DNA of 64,000 nucleotides from an uncultured Verrucomicrobiae bacterium. Lineage in GTDB: Bacteria > Verrucomicrobiota > Verrucomicrobiia > Limisphaerales > AAA164-E04. The position numbers and the translations under genes are program-made. Shown here one piece after another: positions 39,982-49,446 of the stretch. Each line of letters starts with the position of its first letter. Position 1 is the stretch's first letter. The notes under the pieces are model-generated. The model did not search any database and was not told where the DNA came from. It saw only the letters and a list, made by a program, of their open reading frames with translations. The stretch spans positions 1 through 64,000 of the forward strand of contig OX638380.1 in NCBI GenBank assembly GCA_951813855.1, in the 5' to 3' direction.

Positions 39982-42146
39982 CAGGGTTTTTTCACGCTAA
40001 TCGCTAGAGGCCCGTGTCACCGATTTCGGGACATATTCGCTTTTTCCCTTCACCAGAGAGCCGAAACTTTAGCGCCTTCGAAATGGGAAAATAAAGCTGG
40101 CTTTTTCATTCTCCGGTCGTTATTGGTTCCTCATGGACGCCAAAATCAACCTCAAGCTGGTGACTGTTCGATTAGTGAAGAGCAGTGAGCGAAGACGCTG
40201 GGATTCGCTGATGGATCAGAACCATCGCTTGGGTTTCAAAGGCTTTGCCGGACGCGGGCTGCGTTATGTTGCCGAGTACCGAGGCCGGTGGTTGGCGTTA
40301 GCCGGCTGGCAAAGCGGAGTGTTCAAGTGTCGCCCGCGAGACAAGTGGCTCGGATGGAAAAAACGAGAGCAGTTTCGTCGGCTTCATTTGATTGCCAACA
40401 ATACCCGATTCCTCCTGCTTACCGAGCGGGGCGAAGTGCGCAATCTGGGGAGCTGCGTCATGGCCAAAATGCTGCGCCGTCTGAGTGCCGATTGGCAACG
40501 GACCTGGGGTCATCCGCTGGAATTGGCCGAAACTTTCGTCGATCCCCGACACTTCGCGGGCACGATCTATCGCGCGGGGAATTGGCGGGCGGTAGGGCAA
40601 TCGCAAGGCTACGCTCGCAGCAACGGACGCTATACCGCCCGGCACAATATCAAGAAGGAAATGTACGTTTATCCCTTGCGGCCCCAAGCCTGTTCCCGAT
40701 TAAGGAAGCGTCAGGACGATCCGTCTTGGGGCCCCCAGGTGCAGCGGGTAGAAACATCCCCGAAACAGTTGAAATCATTGGTGCAACTGCTCGCGGAAAT
40801 GGCTGATTTTCGCCGGGCACAAGGACGCAAACATCGGCTGGAAATGGTCCTCGCTATCTGCATCTTAGCTCGATTGGCCGGCAAGGTCGGCCCCTTGGCG
40901 ACTTCGCGTTACGCCCAAAAAATGACGCCAAATCAATTGCAGACTCTCGGGGCGTGGCGCAACGCCAAGGGCCGTTGCGTGGCCCCGTCTCTCGCGACGA
41001 TTCACCGGGTCATGACCGAGACGGATCCGGAAGCGTTGCAAACGGTAACTCACCGCTGGGTAACGGCCCAATTGACTCGACAACCCTTGGAAGCCTTGGC
41101 TGCTGACGGGAAGCGGATCAACGGAGCTAATCGCAACAGCAAAGACCATTTCGAGACCGTCATCCTCGTGCGCCATCAAGATGCGGTGCCCCTCGCCGTT
41201 CGCATTTGCCGAGACCAAGGCGGCGAACAGGCGGCGATGGCGGCTCTCTTGGAGGATGTCGATATCCGGGGAGCCATCATTACGATCGATGCGCTCCATA
41301 CTAACCGAGTCATGGCCGATGCCATCGTGTTGGTTAACGGAGCCCATTTTCTCTTCACGGTCAAAGAGAACAACCCCGAACTCTCTCAATTTTTGACCAG
41401 CCTGGATTGGGATCGAGTGGCCCAGGACCGGTTCACCGAAAACCCGGAGAAAGGACATGGCCGCATCGATCAACGGAGCATTCAAACCTATGAACCCCTT
41501 CCCGGAGCCGTCAAATTACCGCATGTCCTCCAAGTCTTTCGGATCCTTCGACACCGCCATCATTTAAACGGTGGGCCCGAGACCGTGGAATATGCTTACG
41601 GCGTCACTTCGTTGCCTCCGGAAGCTGCCGACGCTCAACGATTGTTGTCACTCAATCGGGGACATTGGACGGTAGAAAACGGCAATCACCGCCGTCGCGA
41701 CGGGATTTTCGGCGAAGATGATTGTCTTATGCGAACTCGCCATGGGCCGACGAACAATGCCCTCTTCAACAACCTGGCCTTGGCGATCATTCTCCAGTCG
41801 GGATACTCTAATATGGCCGAAGCTACCGACGATTTTCAGACGAATCGGAACCAAGGGTTGCGAGCCGTCACGAAAACCACCCCGTTTAAACGTCCGAAAA
41901 AAAACTGACCCGACCTTCCTGATTACCGACGCTTCCTCCCTGCTGATTCGGTCGGCGAATTGATCGTTCGACCGATACTCGCACCGGTTCAGTCTCCTGT
42001 CCGGCTGAAACTCGTCTCAATCGGCAATCGCCGCCTAACTCGAAGCATAATTCGGAAAAACAGTTTTTCCGACGAATCGAAATACTCCGCTCGACACTTA
42101 AAAAAAACGATCGTCGATCAAAAATTATTAGCATGAAAAAGTCCTG
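39982..42146 (+). mobile_element. ISAs1-type insertion sequence, copy 2 (2165 bp)
   Basis: It has the same length and terminal inverted repeats as the element at 3117-5281, in the opposite orientation. An exact 9-bp direct repeat GCAGGTTCA flanks it (39973-39981 and 42147-42155), a different sequence from copy 1, so each copy jumped independently. It sits between the second RCC1 gene and trpB and does not break an obvious gene. Confidence 0.95.
40133..41908 (+). CDS. Transposase: DUF4338/DruA-like domain fused to ISAs1-type DDE domain (copy 2)
   Basis: The 591-residue product is identical to that of the gene at 3355-5130, with the same start and the same DDE candidates (Asp325, Asp386, Glu515). 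The identity of the two copies indicates recent duplication and purifying or insufficient time for drift. About 150 bases lie between the left inverted repeat and the ATG, room for an IS promoter. Confidence 0.9.
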   Translation: MDAKINLKLVTVRLVKSSERRRWDSLMDQNHRLGFKGFAGRGLRYVAEYRGRWLALAGWQSGVFKCRPRDKWLGWKKREQFRRLHLIANNTRFLLLTERGEVRNLGSCVMAKMLRRLSADWQRTWGHPLELAETFVDPRHFAGTIYRAGNWRAVGQSQGYARSNGRYTARHNIKKEMYVYPLRPQACSRLRKRQDDPSWGPQVQRVETSPKQLKSLVQLLAEMADFRRAQGRKHRLEMVLAICILARLAGKVGPLATSRYAQKMTPNQLQTLGAWRNAKGRCVAPSLATIHRVMTETDPEALQTVTHRWVTAQLTRQPLEALAADGKRINGANRNSKDHFETVILVRHQDAVPLAVRICRDQGGEQAAMAALLEDVDIRGAIITIDALHTNRVMADAIVLVNGAHFLFTVKENNPELSQFLTSLDWDRVAQDRFTENPEKGHGRIDQRSIQTYEPLPGAVKLPHVLQVFRILRHRHHLNGGPETVEYAYGVTSLPPEAADAQRLLSLNRGHWTVENGNHRRRDGIFGEDDCLMRTRHGPTNNALFNNLALAIILQSGYSNMAEATDDFQTNRNQGLRAVTKTTPFKRPKKN

Positions 42147-42235
42147 GCAGGTTCATCCTTGCCCTTCCCGCGGTCGGAATCAATTCTCTGAAGGCGGGTG
42201 AATTGGGAAACGCAAGCTGTCATCATCGACCAGGG

Positions 42236-43456
42236 ATGAAGGAAAACGACCAGACGAACGCCGTCGCCGCGGTTCCGGACCAGGACGGGCATTTCGGTCC
42301 CTACGGGGGACGATACGTGCCGGAGACTCTGATGCATCCCTTAAAGGAGCTGGAGGAGGAGTATTTCCGCTCCCAGCAGGATCCGAAATTCCAGAGCCGA
42401 CTGCAGTATTACTTACGGGAATTCTGCGGCCGCCCCACCCCGCTCTATTTCGCCGAACGCTTGACCGAATCGTTGCAGGGGCCCCGAATCTATCTGAAAC
42501 GCGAAGATCTCCTGCATACCGGCGCGCACAAAATCAACAACTGCATGGGACAGATTCTCTTGGCCCGCCGCATGGGCAAAAGGCGCATCATTGCGGAAAC
42601 CGGCGCCGGCCAGCACGGCGTCGCGACGGCTACGGTGGCCGCCATGTTCGGTCTGGAATGCGTTATCTACATGGGAAAACTGGATTGCGAACGCCAGGAG
42701 CTCAACGTCTATCGCATGAAAATGCTCGGAGCCGAAGTTCGGCCGGTCATCGCCGGGCAACAAACCTTGAAAGAGGCGGTCAACGAGGCGATGCGCGATT
42801 GGGTCACCAACGTGCGGCATACTCATTATATCTTGGGAACCGCTTACGGAGCCCATCCCTACCCGATCATGGTGCGCAATTTCCAGCGGGTCATCGGCGA
42901 CGAAGCCAAGCGGCAGATATTGGAACGCGAAGAAAGACTTCCCGACCTGCTCGTCGCTTGCGTTGGGGGCGGTTCAAACGCCATCGGACTTTTTTATCCG
43001 TTTCTGGAAGACAAATCGGTCCGACTGCTGGGAGTCGAAGCTGGTGGCCAAGGCATCGAACCCGAACGCCACGCCGCCCGGTTTCAGGGTGGTTCGCTAG
43101 GCGTCCTGCAAGGCACCCGTTCTTGGATCCTTCAAGACGAACACGGTCAAATCCAACGGACGCACAGCGTGTCGGCCGGTCTGGACTACGCCGCTGTCGG
43201 TCCGGAGCACGCTTGGCTGCGAGACCGGCAACGCGCCGAGTATGACTACGCCACGGACGAGCAAGCGTTAACGGCTTGCCTGAAATTGTCGCGTCTGGAA
43301 GGCATTCTTCCCGCTCTTGAATCTTCGCACGCCCTGGCCGCGATTCTGGAACGGGCCCCTCGCATGTCCCGTGAAGAATTGATCATCGCCAACCTCTCCG
43401 GCAGAGGCGATAAAGACGTGCACCAAATAGCGGCTCACCTGAGCGAGGGCTCCTGA
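42236..43456 (+). CDS. trpB: Tryptophan synthase beta subunit
   Basis: The start is chosen at ATG 42236 ([18 protein letters not shown]) over an upstream TTG at 42203, giving 406 residues. Family blocks are [32 protein letters not shown] and the PLP lysine site [13 protein letters not shown]. Also present are [20 protein letters not shown], the phosphate-binding [15 protein letters not shown], and LSGRGDKDV. The enzyme joins indole (from TrpA) with serine to make tryptophan. It is not in a trp operon here; trpE lies about 41 kb away. IS copy 2 ends 90 bases upstream, which may have displaced its native promoter. Confidence 0.97.
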   Translation: MKENDQTNAVAAVPDQDGHFGPYGGRYVPETLMHPLKELEEEYFRSQQDPKFQSRLQYYLREFCGRPTPLYFAERLTESLQGPRIYLKREDLLHTGAHKINNCMGQILLARRMGKRRIIAETGAGQHGVATATVAAMFGLECVIYMGKLDCERQELNVYRMKMLGAEVRPVIAGQQTLKEAVNEAMRDWVTNVRHTHYILGTAYGAHPYPIMVRNFQRVIGDEAKRQILEREERLPDLLVACVGGGSNAIGLFYPFLEDKSVRLLGVEAGGQGIEPERHAARFQGGSLGVLQGTRSWILQDEHGQIQRTHSVSAGLDYAAVGPEHAWLRDRQRAEYDYATDEQALTACLKLSRLEGILPALESSHALAAILERAPRMSREELIIANLSGRGDKDVHQIAAHLSEGS

Positions 43457-43548
43457 TCAGAGAAGCCGCCGGCCGCCGGGTATCGCGCTCATGACTTCAC
43501 GCCACCCGGACCAAGGCTATCGGAGCTTCCTGCCGGACCGGTTCGCGT

Positions 43549-44784
43549 TCATTCGGCGATCTTCCACAAATGCCGGTCGCTTCGAAGGTACAAGGCTCCT
43601 TGAACCAAGGCCGGCGTGCAGAGAATCGTTTCGCCGAAATCCAATTGCCCGACCAGGCGTCCCTCTTCTTCCGGCGAAGTGTCGACCACCTGCAGCAGCC
43701 CGTTTTCGTTGACGAAATAAAGGTACTGCCGCCAACCCACGGGCGTACCGCTAAAAGGACCTTTCAGGCGCAGCTGCCAAAGCCGGTCGCCGTTTTGCAA
43801 ACTGCCGCAAGTCAATACCCCCGCGGTGTTGACGGTGAAAACTTTATCTTCAATCACGACGGGACTCGGCGTGGACGGGCGCAATCGCCCCGAACGCCAG
43901 ACCTGCTCCGGTTCGGACGAACCCGAACCGATTTGCAAAGCCGTCAGGCCATGGGAAGGAATCAGCAACAAGTTATCGGACACGACGCTGGAGGGAATGG
44001 TCGAAGCTCCGTCGGCGTAATTCCACGCTATCGTTCCGGTAGCCGAATCGACAGCGGTCACTCCCCGGCTGGATTGCAGAACGGCCAGCGCCCCGCTCTC
44101 CCCGGCTCGCTTGATGACGATCGGCGACGTCCAGTTTGCGGCCTTCGGTCGATCCAGATGCCAACGATTTTTGCCGTTCTCGATGTCGAGTCCCACCGCA
44201 AAAGATTCGCTGTCGTTTTCGCTCTGAATAATCAACGTGTTATCGGCCAACACCGGCGAGGAGGCCATGCCGAGACTATTGCTCGCATTAGGATAATCCA
44301 CGGTGAGACCGCGAAGCCATTGCAAGCGTCCGTCCAAGTCGAGGCAAAAGACGTCGTTGCTCGAAAAGAGAACGTAGGTCCGTTGCCCGTCGGTCGTCGG
44401 AGTCGGCGCCGCCACGCACGTTTTTTCATGGCACATCGTCCGGCCGGTCGCCCAGAACTGTCGCTCCCAAATCAGTGCCCCGTCACGAGTCGAATGGCAG
44501 CGGATCAGCAATCGGTCCTGATGGGTCCCGTCGGCGCAACTCACGATGATCCGATCGCCCACGACGATCGGGCTCGACAATCCTCGCCCGGGCAACGCGA
44601 TTTTCCAGGCGATATGCCGCCCGGCATCTAATTCCAAAGGGGGTCTTTTTCCCGAACCGATCCCGGCGGCGTCGTTCCCTCGGAATTGTCGCCATGCGCC
44701 GGTCTCCGGAACGTCGGCCGACACCGCCACCGAAAGAGCGCACAGCCCTCCCCAACGCCCAATCGAACTGATCACCCGTTTCAT
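43549..44784 (-). CDS. Secreted PQQ-type beta-propeller repeat protein
   Basis: The start is chosen at ATG 44784 (MKRVISSIGRWGGLCALSVAVSADVP), which overlaps the upstream gene's stop as ATGA and begins a good signal peptide; the open frame extends further upstream but is not protein-like. About 411 residues with repeated blades: AWKIALPGRGLSSPIVVGDR, GALIWERQFW, DGRLQWLRGL, ENGKNRWHLDR, ATGTIAWNYADG and NGDRLWQLRLKG. These are PQQ-dehydrogenase-like repeats, but no enzyme active site is apparent. Such proteins are abundant and exported in Verrucomicrobiota and Planctomycetota. Translationally coupled to the preceding gene. Confidence 0.85.
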   Translation of the reverse strand: MKRVISSIGRWGGLCALSVAVSADVPETGAWRQFRGNDAAGIGSGKRPPLELDAGRHIAWKIALPGRGLSSPIVVGDRIIVSCADGTHQDRLLIRCHSTRDGALIWERQFWATGRTMCHEKTCVAAPTPTTDGQRTYVLFSSNDVFCLDLDGRLQWLRGLTVDYPNASNSLGMASSPVLADNTLIIQSENDSESFAVGLDIENGKNRWHLDRPKAANWTSPIVIKRAGESGALAVLQSSRGVTAVDSATGTIAWNYADGASTIPSSVVSDNLLLIPSHGLTALQIGSGSSEPEQVWRSGRLRPSTPSPVVIEDKVFTVNTAGVLTCGSLQNGDRLWQLRLKGPFSGTPVGWRQYLYFVNENGLLQVVDTSPEEEGRLVGQLDFGETILCTPALVQGALYLRSDRHLWKIAE

Positions 44785-45995
44785 ATCGCTCCCCTTTCCG
44801 TCTCGTGATCGATTTCGCGGTTCTCGCTCAGCACCGCGGTGCCGTTCTCGTCGCAAACGCGCAACTGGAACTGCCATTCGACCGTCCAGTTTTCCATCTG
44901 TTCGTTCTGGCAAACTTTTACCAAAATCACGTTTTTGCCCGGCTTCAGCTGTCCTTTCATGCGGTACTGATCGATGCGCATCCCCCGATGATATTCGTCC
45001 CGACCGAACAACAGTTCGCCGTTGAGCCAGACCTTCCAAGCGTTTTTGCACCCCAAACGCAACTCGATCTCTGCAGCGTCCCGACTCTCGAATTCGGCGC
45101 AAGCGTAAGCTGTGACTTCCTTGAGCGGGCCGAATATCCGGTTGATATCCAGCATGCCGTATTCGTCGTCGCTAACGTAGTCCTGCCATCTTACCGAGTC
45201 GTTCTTTCCGGGATAGCTGGCGGCATAATCCAACTCCGATTCGGGAGGAAAGACTCGAGCGAAACCCGAGCGGTCGGAATTGTCGAACGGCCCGATGACC
45301 TTCCACTGCATTAAAAATCCGAATTTCTGAGGGATGTCTACTGTTTCGCCGTGCTTTCGCAAGGCATCGGTCAACTCCTCGATCTGGTCGACGTCCCGGG
45401 CGGCAGCGAGGGCCTGAAGGTAAAGTTCTTTAGCCTGACGTTCCCGAAACAGTTTCGCGACCGACCTTACCTGCGCCGTTTCGGAAGCGACTCGTTCGGT
45501 TTCCAATCGGGCGGCGTCGGCAATTAACCGTTGCACGGCCGCACGCCGCAATTCCATGCTGGGGTCGTTTAACATGCCGGAAAGAAAATCGACCTCGGGG
45601 GCCTGCCGGGACAGAACTTCGTAAACGAAACGCCTCGCCCGCGGATGGTGATCGGTATCCAGCAAATATTGCCCTAGTTCCAACAACGGCAAGGGCCGAT
45701 TTTGCGCCACTTCCCGATCGACGATGGTATCGGCGGCCGCCAATAACCAGTTCCGTCCCAGATCGTTAGCCTTGTCCATGGCCTGAAGAATATCTAACAG
45801 CACCCGGCTATCGGCGTTTTCTAGATGCCGGACGGCACTGACGGCCCGTTCGTTGCCGACCCCCTTTTTGTCCACGGCCAGAATGACCGCCAAGTGACGG
45901 TCGCTGTCGTTTTCCGCCGCTTCGATGCCCGCGCCGCACCACCCGATGGCAGTGCCAATCAGCATACCGTTGATCAATGCTTGGCTCTTGCTCAT
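44781..45995 (-). CDS. Secreted protein of unknown function with a carbohydrate-binding-like C-terminal domain
   Basis: The protein has 404 residues with a signal peptide (MSKSQALINGMLIGTAIGWC to about residue 26). Residues 30-200 are helical and resemble HEAT-like repeats (DPSMELRRAAVQRLIADAA). The C-terminal part (MQWKVIGPFDNSDRSGF, RLGCKNAWKVWLNGELLFGR, LKPGKNVILVKVCQ) resembles galactose-binding-like jelly-roll domains of exported carbohydrate-active proteins. There is no catalytic signature. The stop overlaps the start of the PQQ-type protein gene by 4 bases, so the two are coexpressed and may work together at the surface. Confidence 0.65.
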   Translation of the reverse strand: MSKSQALINGMLIGTAIGWCGAGIEAAENDSDRHLAVILAVDKKGVGNERAVSAVRHLENADSRVLLDILQAMDKANDLGRNWLLAAADTIVDREVAQNRPLPLLELGQYLLDTDHHPRARRFVYEVLSRQAPEVDFLSGMLNDPSMELRRAAVQRLIADAARLETERVASETAQVRSVAKLFRERQAKELYLQALAAARDVDQIEELTDALRKHGETVDIPQKFGFLMQWKVIGPFDNSDRSGFARVFPPESELDYAASYPGKNDSVRWQDYVSDDEYGMLDINRIFGPLKEVTAYACAEFESRDAAEIELRLGCKNAWKVWLNGELLFGRDEYHRGMRIDQYRMKGQLKPGKNVILVKVCQNEQMENWTVEWQFQLRVCDENGTAVLSENREIDHETERGAI

Positions 45996-46035
45996 GTGCT
46001 TATAACTTGGTTGTCCGCATCCCCCGGTTGGAAAA

Positions 46036-47889
46036 CTATTCCGTTGACTCTCTGGACTGCCATTCCTTAATGGCGTCTACGACACCTCGAATTTGATCGT
46101 CTAGAACCTTTCGGCCTGCGCCATCGATAATTTCCATGCCGTTCGGCTGTGCTAAATAGATCGGCTTGTTACGCGAGTTGATTCCCGCTGTTTCAGGTTG
46201 AGTCATGAACACCTTATATGGGTCGGGTTTACGACCCGAGTTAACTCGCTTCAATTCGTCCTGATTGAACTTCCGAAGGATCAGGACGGTTGAATTCTTA
46301 ATGCCCTTTGAAGCCGCAAAAGTCGTTTTTGGCAAACCGACCGAGGCAACGACTTGAGACCGTTGCAGAATCCATGATCGAATGAATGATAAACCCGGAT
46401 TATTGACAATACCGTTGGGCAAGACGATCACCAAGTAACCACCTGGCTTGACGAACCTCATTGCGGCTTCGACAAATAACTGTTCAGCGGGTAGCGACGA
46501 GCGAAGGCGCTTATCGCTTTTCCACCCCGGAAGCTCGAATTGACCTAGAACATGGCGATCATCGATCTTTCCTTTCCCTCCAAAAGGCGGATTGGTGAAA
46601 ACTACGTCAGCCTTTCCGAACGGTACGTCTTGGCGGGGCTTACTGTCCCACTCGCCGGGGGTTCGAACGGAATCAGCCCGAAAGATATTGGATGAACCGT
46701 CGCCATGCAGGACTAAATTCATTTGGCAAGCTTGAACTAGCCTCGGGTTAATATCCAACCCGAACATATTTCGAGTGCATACTTCGCGCACCCGAGACCT
46801 TGCCCTTTCTTCTGATATACTCGTAACGTCCGCGCGTTTGCGTTCCTGATTCAACAACGCTTGATGTAATTGGGTAAGCCACGACACCAAAAATCCACCA
46901 GTTCCGCAACAGCAATCTATTACTTTCAAACTGGTCAGGTTTTCGGATTTATGAAGTGACATGACCATTTGAACGGCCATATTGCAAACATTCCGGGGGG
47001 TGAAGAACTCCCCGCGATCGCCTCGGAGGTTGGATCCGACCAATTCCTCATAGGCACTTCCCTTCACGTCAATATCCGTATTCAATAACGAAAGATACTG
47101 GAGTTCGGAAACTACGTAGGCAACGACTCGAGGATTCAGATCGATGACGTCGTCTTTATCGAAAATGTACGAATATCGCCCCCGTACCTTGTCGAATAAC
47201 GGACCAATACGTTCCTGCATCAACAGCCTCTGGCCGCTTTCGCTCATGCGCTCTTTTGGGTCCACGCCGAACATCAATTCCTCCCCGCTTTCCTCCTCGT
47301 CATAGGTTTTGCAGAAGATCAACTTAATCAGTTCATGGAAGGCATCGGCTTTCTGAAGTCCCTCATTAACGTAGATATAGTTATGGCATCGTTTGAATAC
47401 GGAAGAAAGTTCATGAGTCAGTACGAGGTCCGGGCGCGCCGGCCGCTTGGGTGCCGTTTGTCCGCTTCTGGGGATGTCGGGAATTCGTTCAAATCTGCCA
47501 TTGGGCAGCTTCTCGAAGGCCCACCTCTCCTTAGCCACAAATATGCCAAACCGGCAGGAATTAGAAGCTGCCATATAGCTTTTTAACTGCTCTTCGCTAT
47601 CCTTCTCCTTGAGCGGTTTGTCGTCGCGCTTGCACTCAACATAGAGCAAGACGTTTTCCTGTTTGTGCGCCTCGCTAGAGCGATGAACCGCCAAGTCAAC
47701 CCGCTTCGTTTCTCGGCCCATTCGGACAATTACCTCAACTCCAATATCAGATTTGGAATATCCATATTCCTCGACTAGGCTTCTGGCCCATCGTTGGCGA
47801 ACATTCTCTTCTGGAGTGTCTTTTCGGGACTTTCCTGTAATGAAACACCGAAGCCTGCCGGGGTAAACTGGGTCAATCTGTTGAGTCAC
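46036..47889 (-). CDS. Type IIB/IIG-like fused restriction nuclease and N6-adenine methyltransferase (BcgI A-like)
   Basis: The protein has 617 residues. The N-terminus (about 20-150) is an HsdR_N-like nuclease domain with KRVDLAVH and LLYVECKRDD (D...ExK of the PD-(D/E)XK fold). From about 270 comes an HsdM-like gamma-class N6-adenine methyltransferase with GDRGEFFTPRNV, motif I VIDCCCGTGGFLV and motif IV NPPFGG. Restriction and modification thus sit on one chain, as in BcgI (RM subunit plus S subunit). Its ATG overlaps the stop of the specificity gene by 4 bases. No separate HsdR translocase gene is in view. The enzyme would methylate and, when unmodified, cut near a bipartite site set by the S subunit. 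Confidence 0.83.
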   Translation of the reverse strand: MTQQIDPVYPGRLRCFITGKSRKDTPEENVRQRWARSLVEEYGYSKSDIGVEVIVRMGRETKRVDLAVHRSSEAHKQENVLLYVECKRDDKPLKEKDSEEQLKSYMAASNSCRFGIFVAKERWAFEKLPNGRFERIPDIPRSGQTAPKRPARPDLVLTHELSSVFKRCHNYIYVNEGLQKADAFHELIKLIFCKTYDEEESGEELMFGVDPKERMSESGQRLLMQERIGPLFDKVRGRYSYIFDKDDVIDLNPRVVAYVVSELQYLSLLNTDIDVKGSAYEELVGSNLRGDRGEFFTPRNVCNMAVQMVMSLHKSENLTSLKVIDCCCGTGGFLVSWLTQLHQALLNQERKRADVTSISEERARSRVREVCTRNMFGLDINPRLVQACQMNLVLHGDGSSNIFRADSVRTPGEWDSKPRQDVPFGKADVVFTNPPFGGKGKIDDRHVLGQFELPGWKSDKRLRSSLPAEQLFVEAAMRFVKPGGYLVIVLPNGIVNNPGLSFIRSWILQRSQVVASVGLPKTTFAASKGIKNSTVLILRKFNQDELKRVNSGRKPDPYKVFMTQPETAGINSRNKPIYLAQPNGMEIIDGAGRKVLDDQIRGVVDAIKEWQSRESTE

Positions 47890-48662
47890 GATCTATTTCT
47901 ATGCCAAATTTTTTCAAGCTGAGTCAATCCCTCTTCACGAATCCGCAACGCTTCCAGCACGGATCGGTTAATCTCGCGAATTATATCTTTGGGGAGAATC
48001 GGAACCGGAACCGATCGGACCTGATCCGCCGTCACGTGGTCAATTTGGCCGCCGTGAGTATGTGAAAGAATAAGTGATCGGGCAGACTCGGTCGTGAGCC
48101 ATGCGAATAGATAACCGACCATGCTTGGCTTTGAACGGATCCGAATTAGATCATGGGTCGCAACCCAACCGTTCAAACGGGCGGGGACATGAAAAACTCG
48201 ACCAATGGTTCCGGAACACGTCATGAGCAACGAATCCTTCTGTATAATCAAAGACTCAAAATCAACGACCGACTGCCGCGACAAGTAACGAGGCTGACTG
48301 GGGACGCCTATAGCGAACAGGCTGAGCAAATCTGTGGCGTTGAGGTATGGTTCTCCGTGGCGCTTATCCTTGGCCCAAATCCGTTCGAATTGGCTAGGCA
48401 ATTCCACCTCGGCTAACTCGCCCAAGACAACCGAAACATGGTCGACGCTCAGCCGATGTGCCTCCTGACTCAGTAGCCTGACGCTAGGATCGAAACGCAC
48501 TGCGTCAAGCCTCAACTCCTCATCGCGAAAAACAGCTTCTATCGATATGGACCAGTATCGGGGAACGCATGCTGATGTTTGCGCTTCAAACGCCTCCTGT
48601 TCGTTCAATCCACTCACGTCACGAGTGCCCGATGGGTTATGCGATGTGAGTCTGTCGTTCAT
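47886..48662 (-). CDS. Restriction-modification specificity subunit (HsdS-like, single target domain)
   Basis: The protein has 258 residues, about two thirds to half the length of normal HsdS proteins. It shows one target-recognition domain (YLNATDLLS, SLLMTCSGTIGRV, NGWVATHDLIRIRS, QIDHVTADQVRSVPVPIL) and one C-terminal helix (IREINRSVLEALRIREEGLTQLEKIW). A second recognition domain is missing, so it probably acts as a dimer to read a bipartite or symmetric site. It is upstream of, and overlaps by ATGA, the nuclease-methyltransferase gene. The first 40 residues are not family-like, so the true start could be later. Confidence 0.8.
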   Translation of the reverse strand: MNDRLTSHNPSGTRDVSGLNEQEAFEAQTSACVPRYWSISIEAVFRDEELRLDAVRFDPSVRLLSQEAHRLSVDHVSVVLGELAEVELPSQFERIWAKDKRHGEPYLNATDLLSLFAIGVPSQPRYLSRQSVVDFESLIIQKDSLLMTCSGTIGRVFHVPARLNGWVATHDLIRIRSKPSMVGYLFAWLTTESARSLILSHTHGGQIDHVTADQVRSVPVPILPKDIIREINRSVLEALRIREEGLTQLEKIWHRNRS

Positions 48663-49446
48663 GATTCGGCCCCGCTCAATCCGATGGCCATCCTAGCGCT
48701 CTGGTTAGAAGAATCGAAGTAAATAATTCCCCCAGTGTCAATCCTCACCACGTGAGGCGGCGCCCTCCGGTCCGGCGACCGAACGGCAAGCGATGTCGGT
48801 TACACCGCAGGAACAGAAATCGAATCCTTCATGCCTCAAACCGTAACCGCCCGTGCGGCGGCGAAGGTCCGCCCTAAAACGAAATCACCTCATGCCCCGA
48901 CACCTCAAAACGATTCGAAGGGTCCGCCCTTGTTCAATCGTAGCGAAACCGTTGAAGCCCGATCGCATGGGAGCACAACACTTTCGTCCCATCCCGAACG
49001 AGGCCCACAGACGGCCTGCATTTTCTGAAAGCCGGGGTTGCTACGCCTTCGGAGCCATCGGACCGGCCTTGACCGGTTAGGCTAGCAATTCAACCGGCCG
49101 ACTTTGAAATTCAAGATTATCCGCCCTCCAATGGTTTGCCTTAGCCGCTGAAATTTGGGTAATCGATATCCTTTAAACCGATCGCCTAGGCGAGGCGGTC
49201 TCTGATTGGGCAGTAATTAGGAAACGTCGGTCCCGGACGGTCAGGCCATTAATGGAACGGTCGAGGTAGCGGGCAGTCGCGCTCGAACGATCCCGGTAAC
49301 CGGCTGGCCGGACCGAAGCCCCAATCGGAATCGCCTCCCTCGAACCTGGTAGTAAAACCGGCCGGATTCGAACAGGAAAAACCGAGCGCGAAAAACGAAA
49401 CTCTTCCGACGGTCGAGCGTTCCGGTCTCTCCCGGCCAACGAACGA
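48663..49446. other. Intergenic stretch, no gene recognised
   Basis: Short frames occur on both strands, but none is supported by motif or ribosome site. It lies between the specificity gene start and the end of argC. A short frame overlapping the argC end (49241-49495, minus) has coding-like stretches (RFRLGLRSGQPVTG) but no recognisable family, so it is not called. Confidence 0.35.

Noticed and set aside
3117..42146. Composite transposon bounded by the two IS copies
   Set aside because: Each copy has its own different 9-bp target duplication, and the content between is ordinary core metabolism, so the copies jumped separately.
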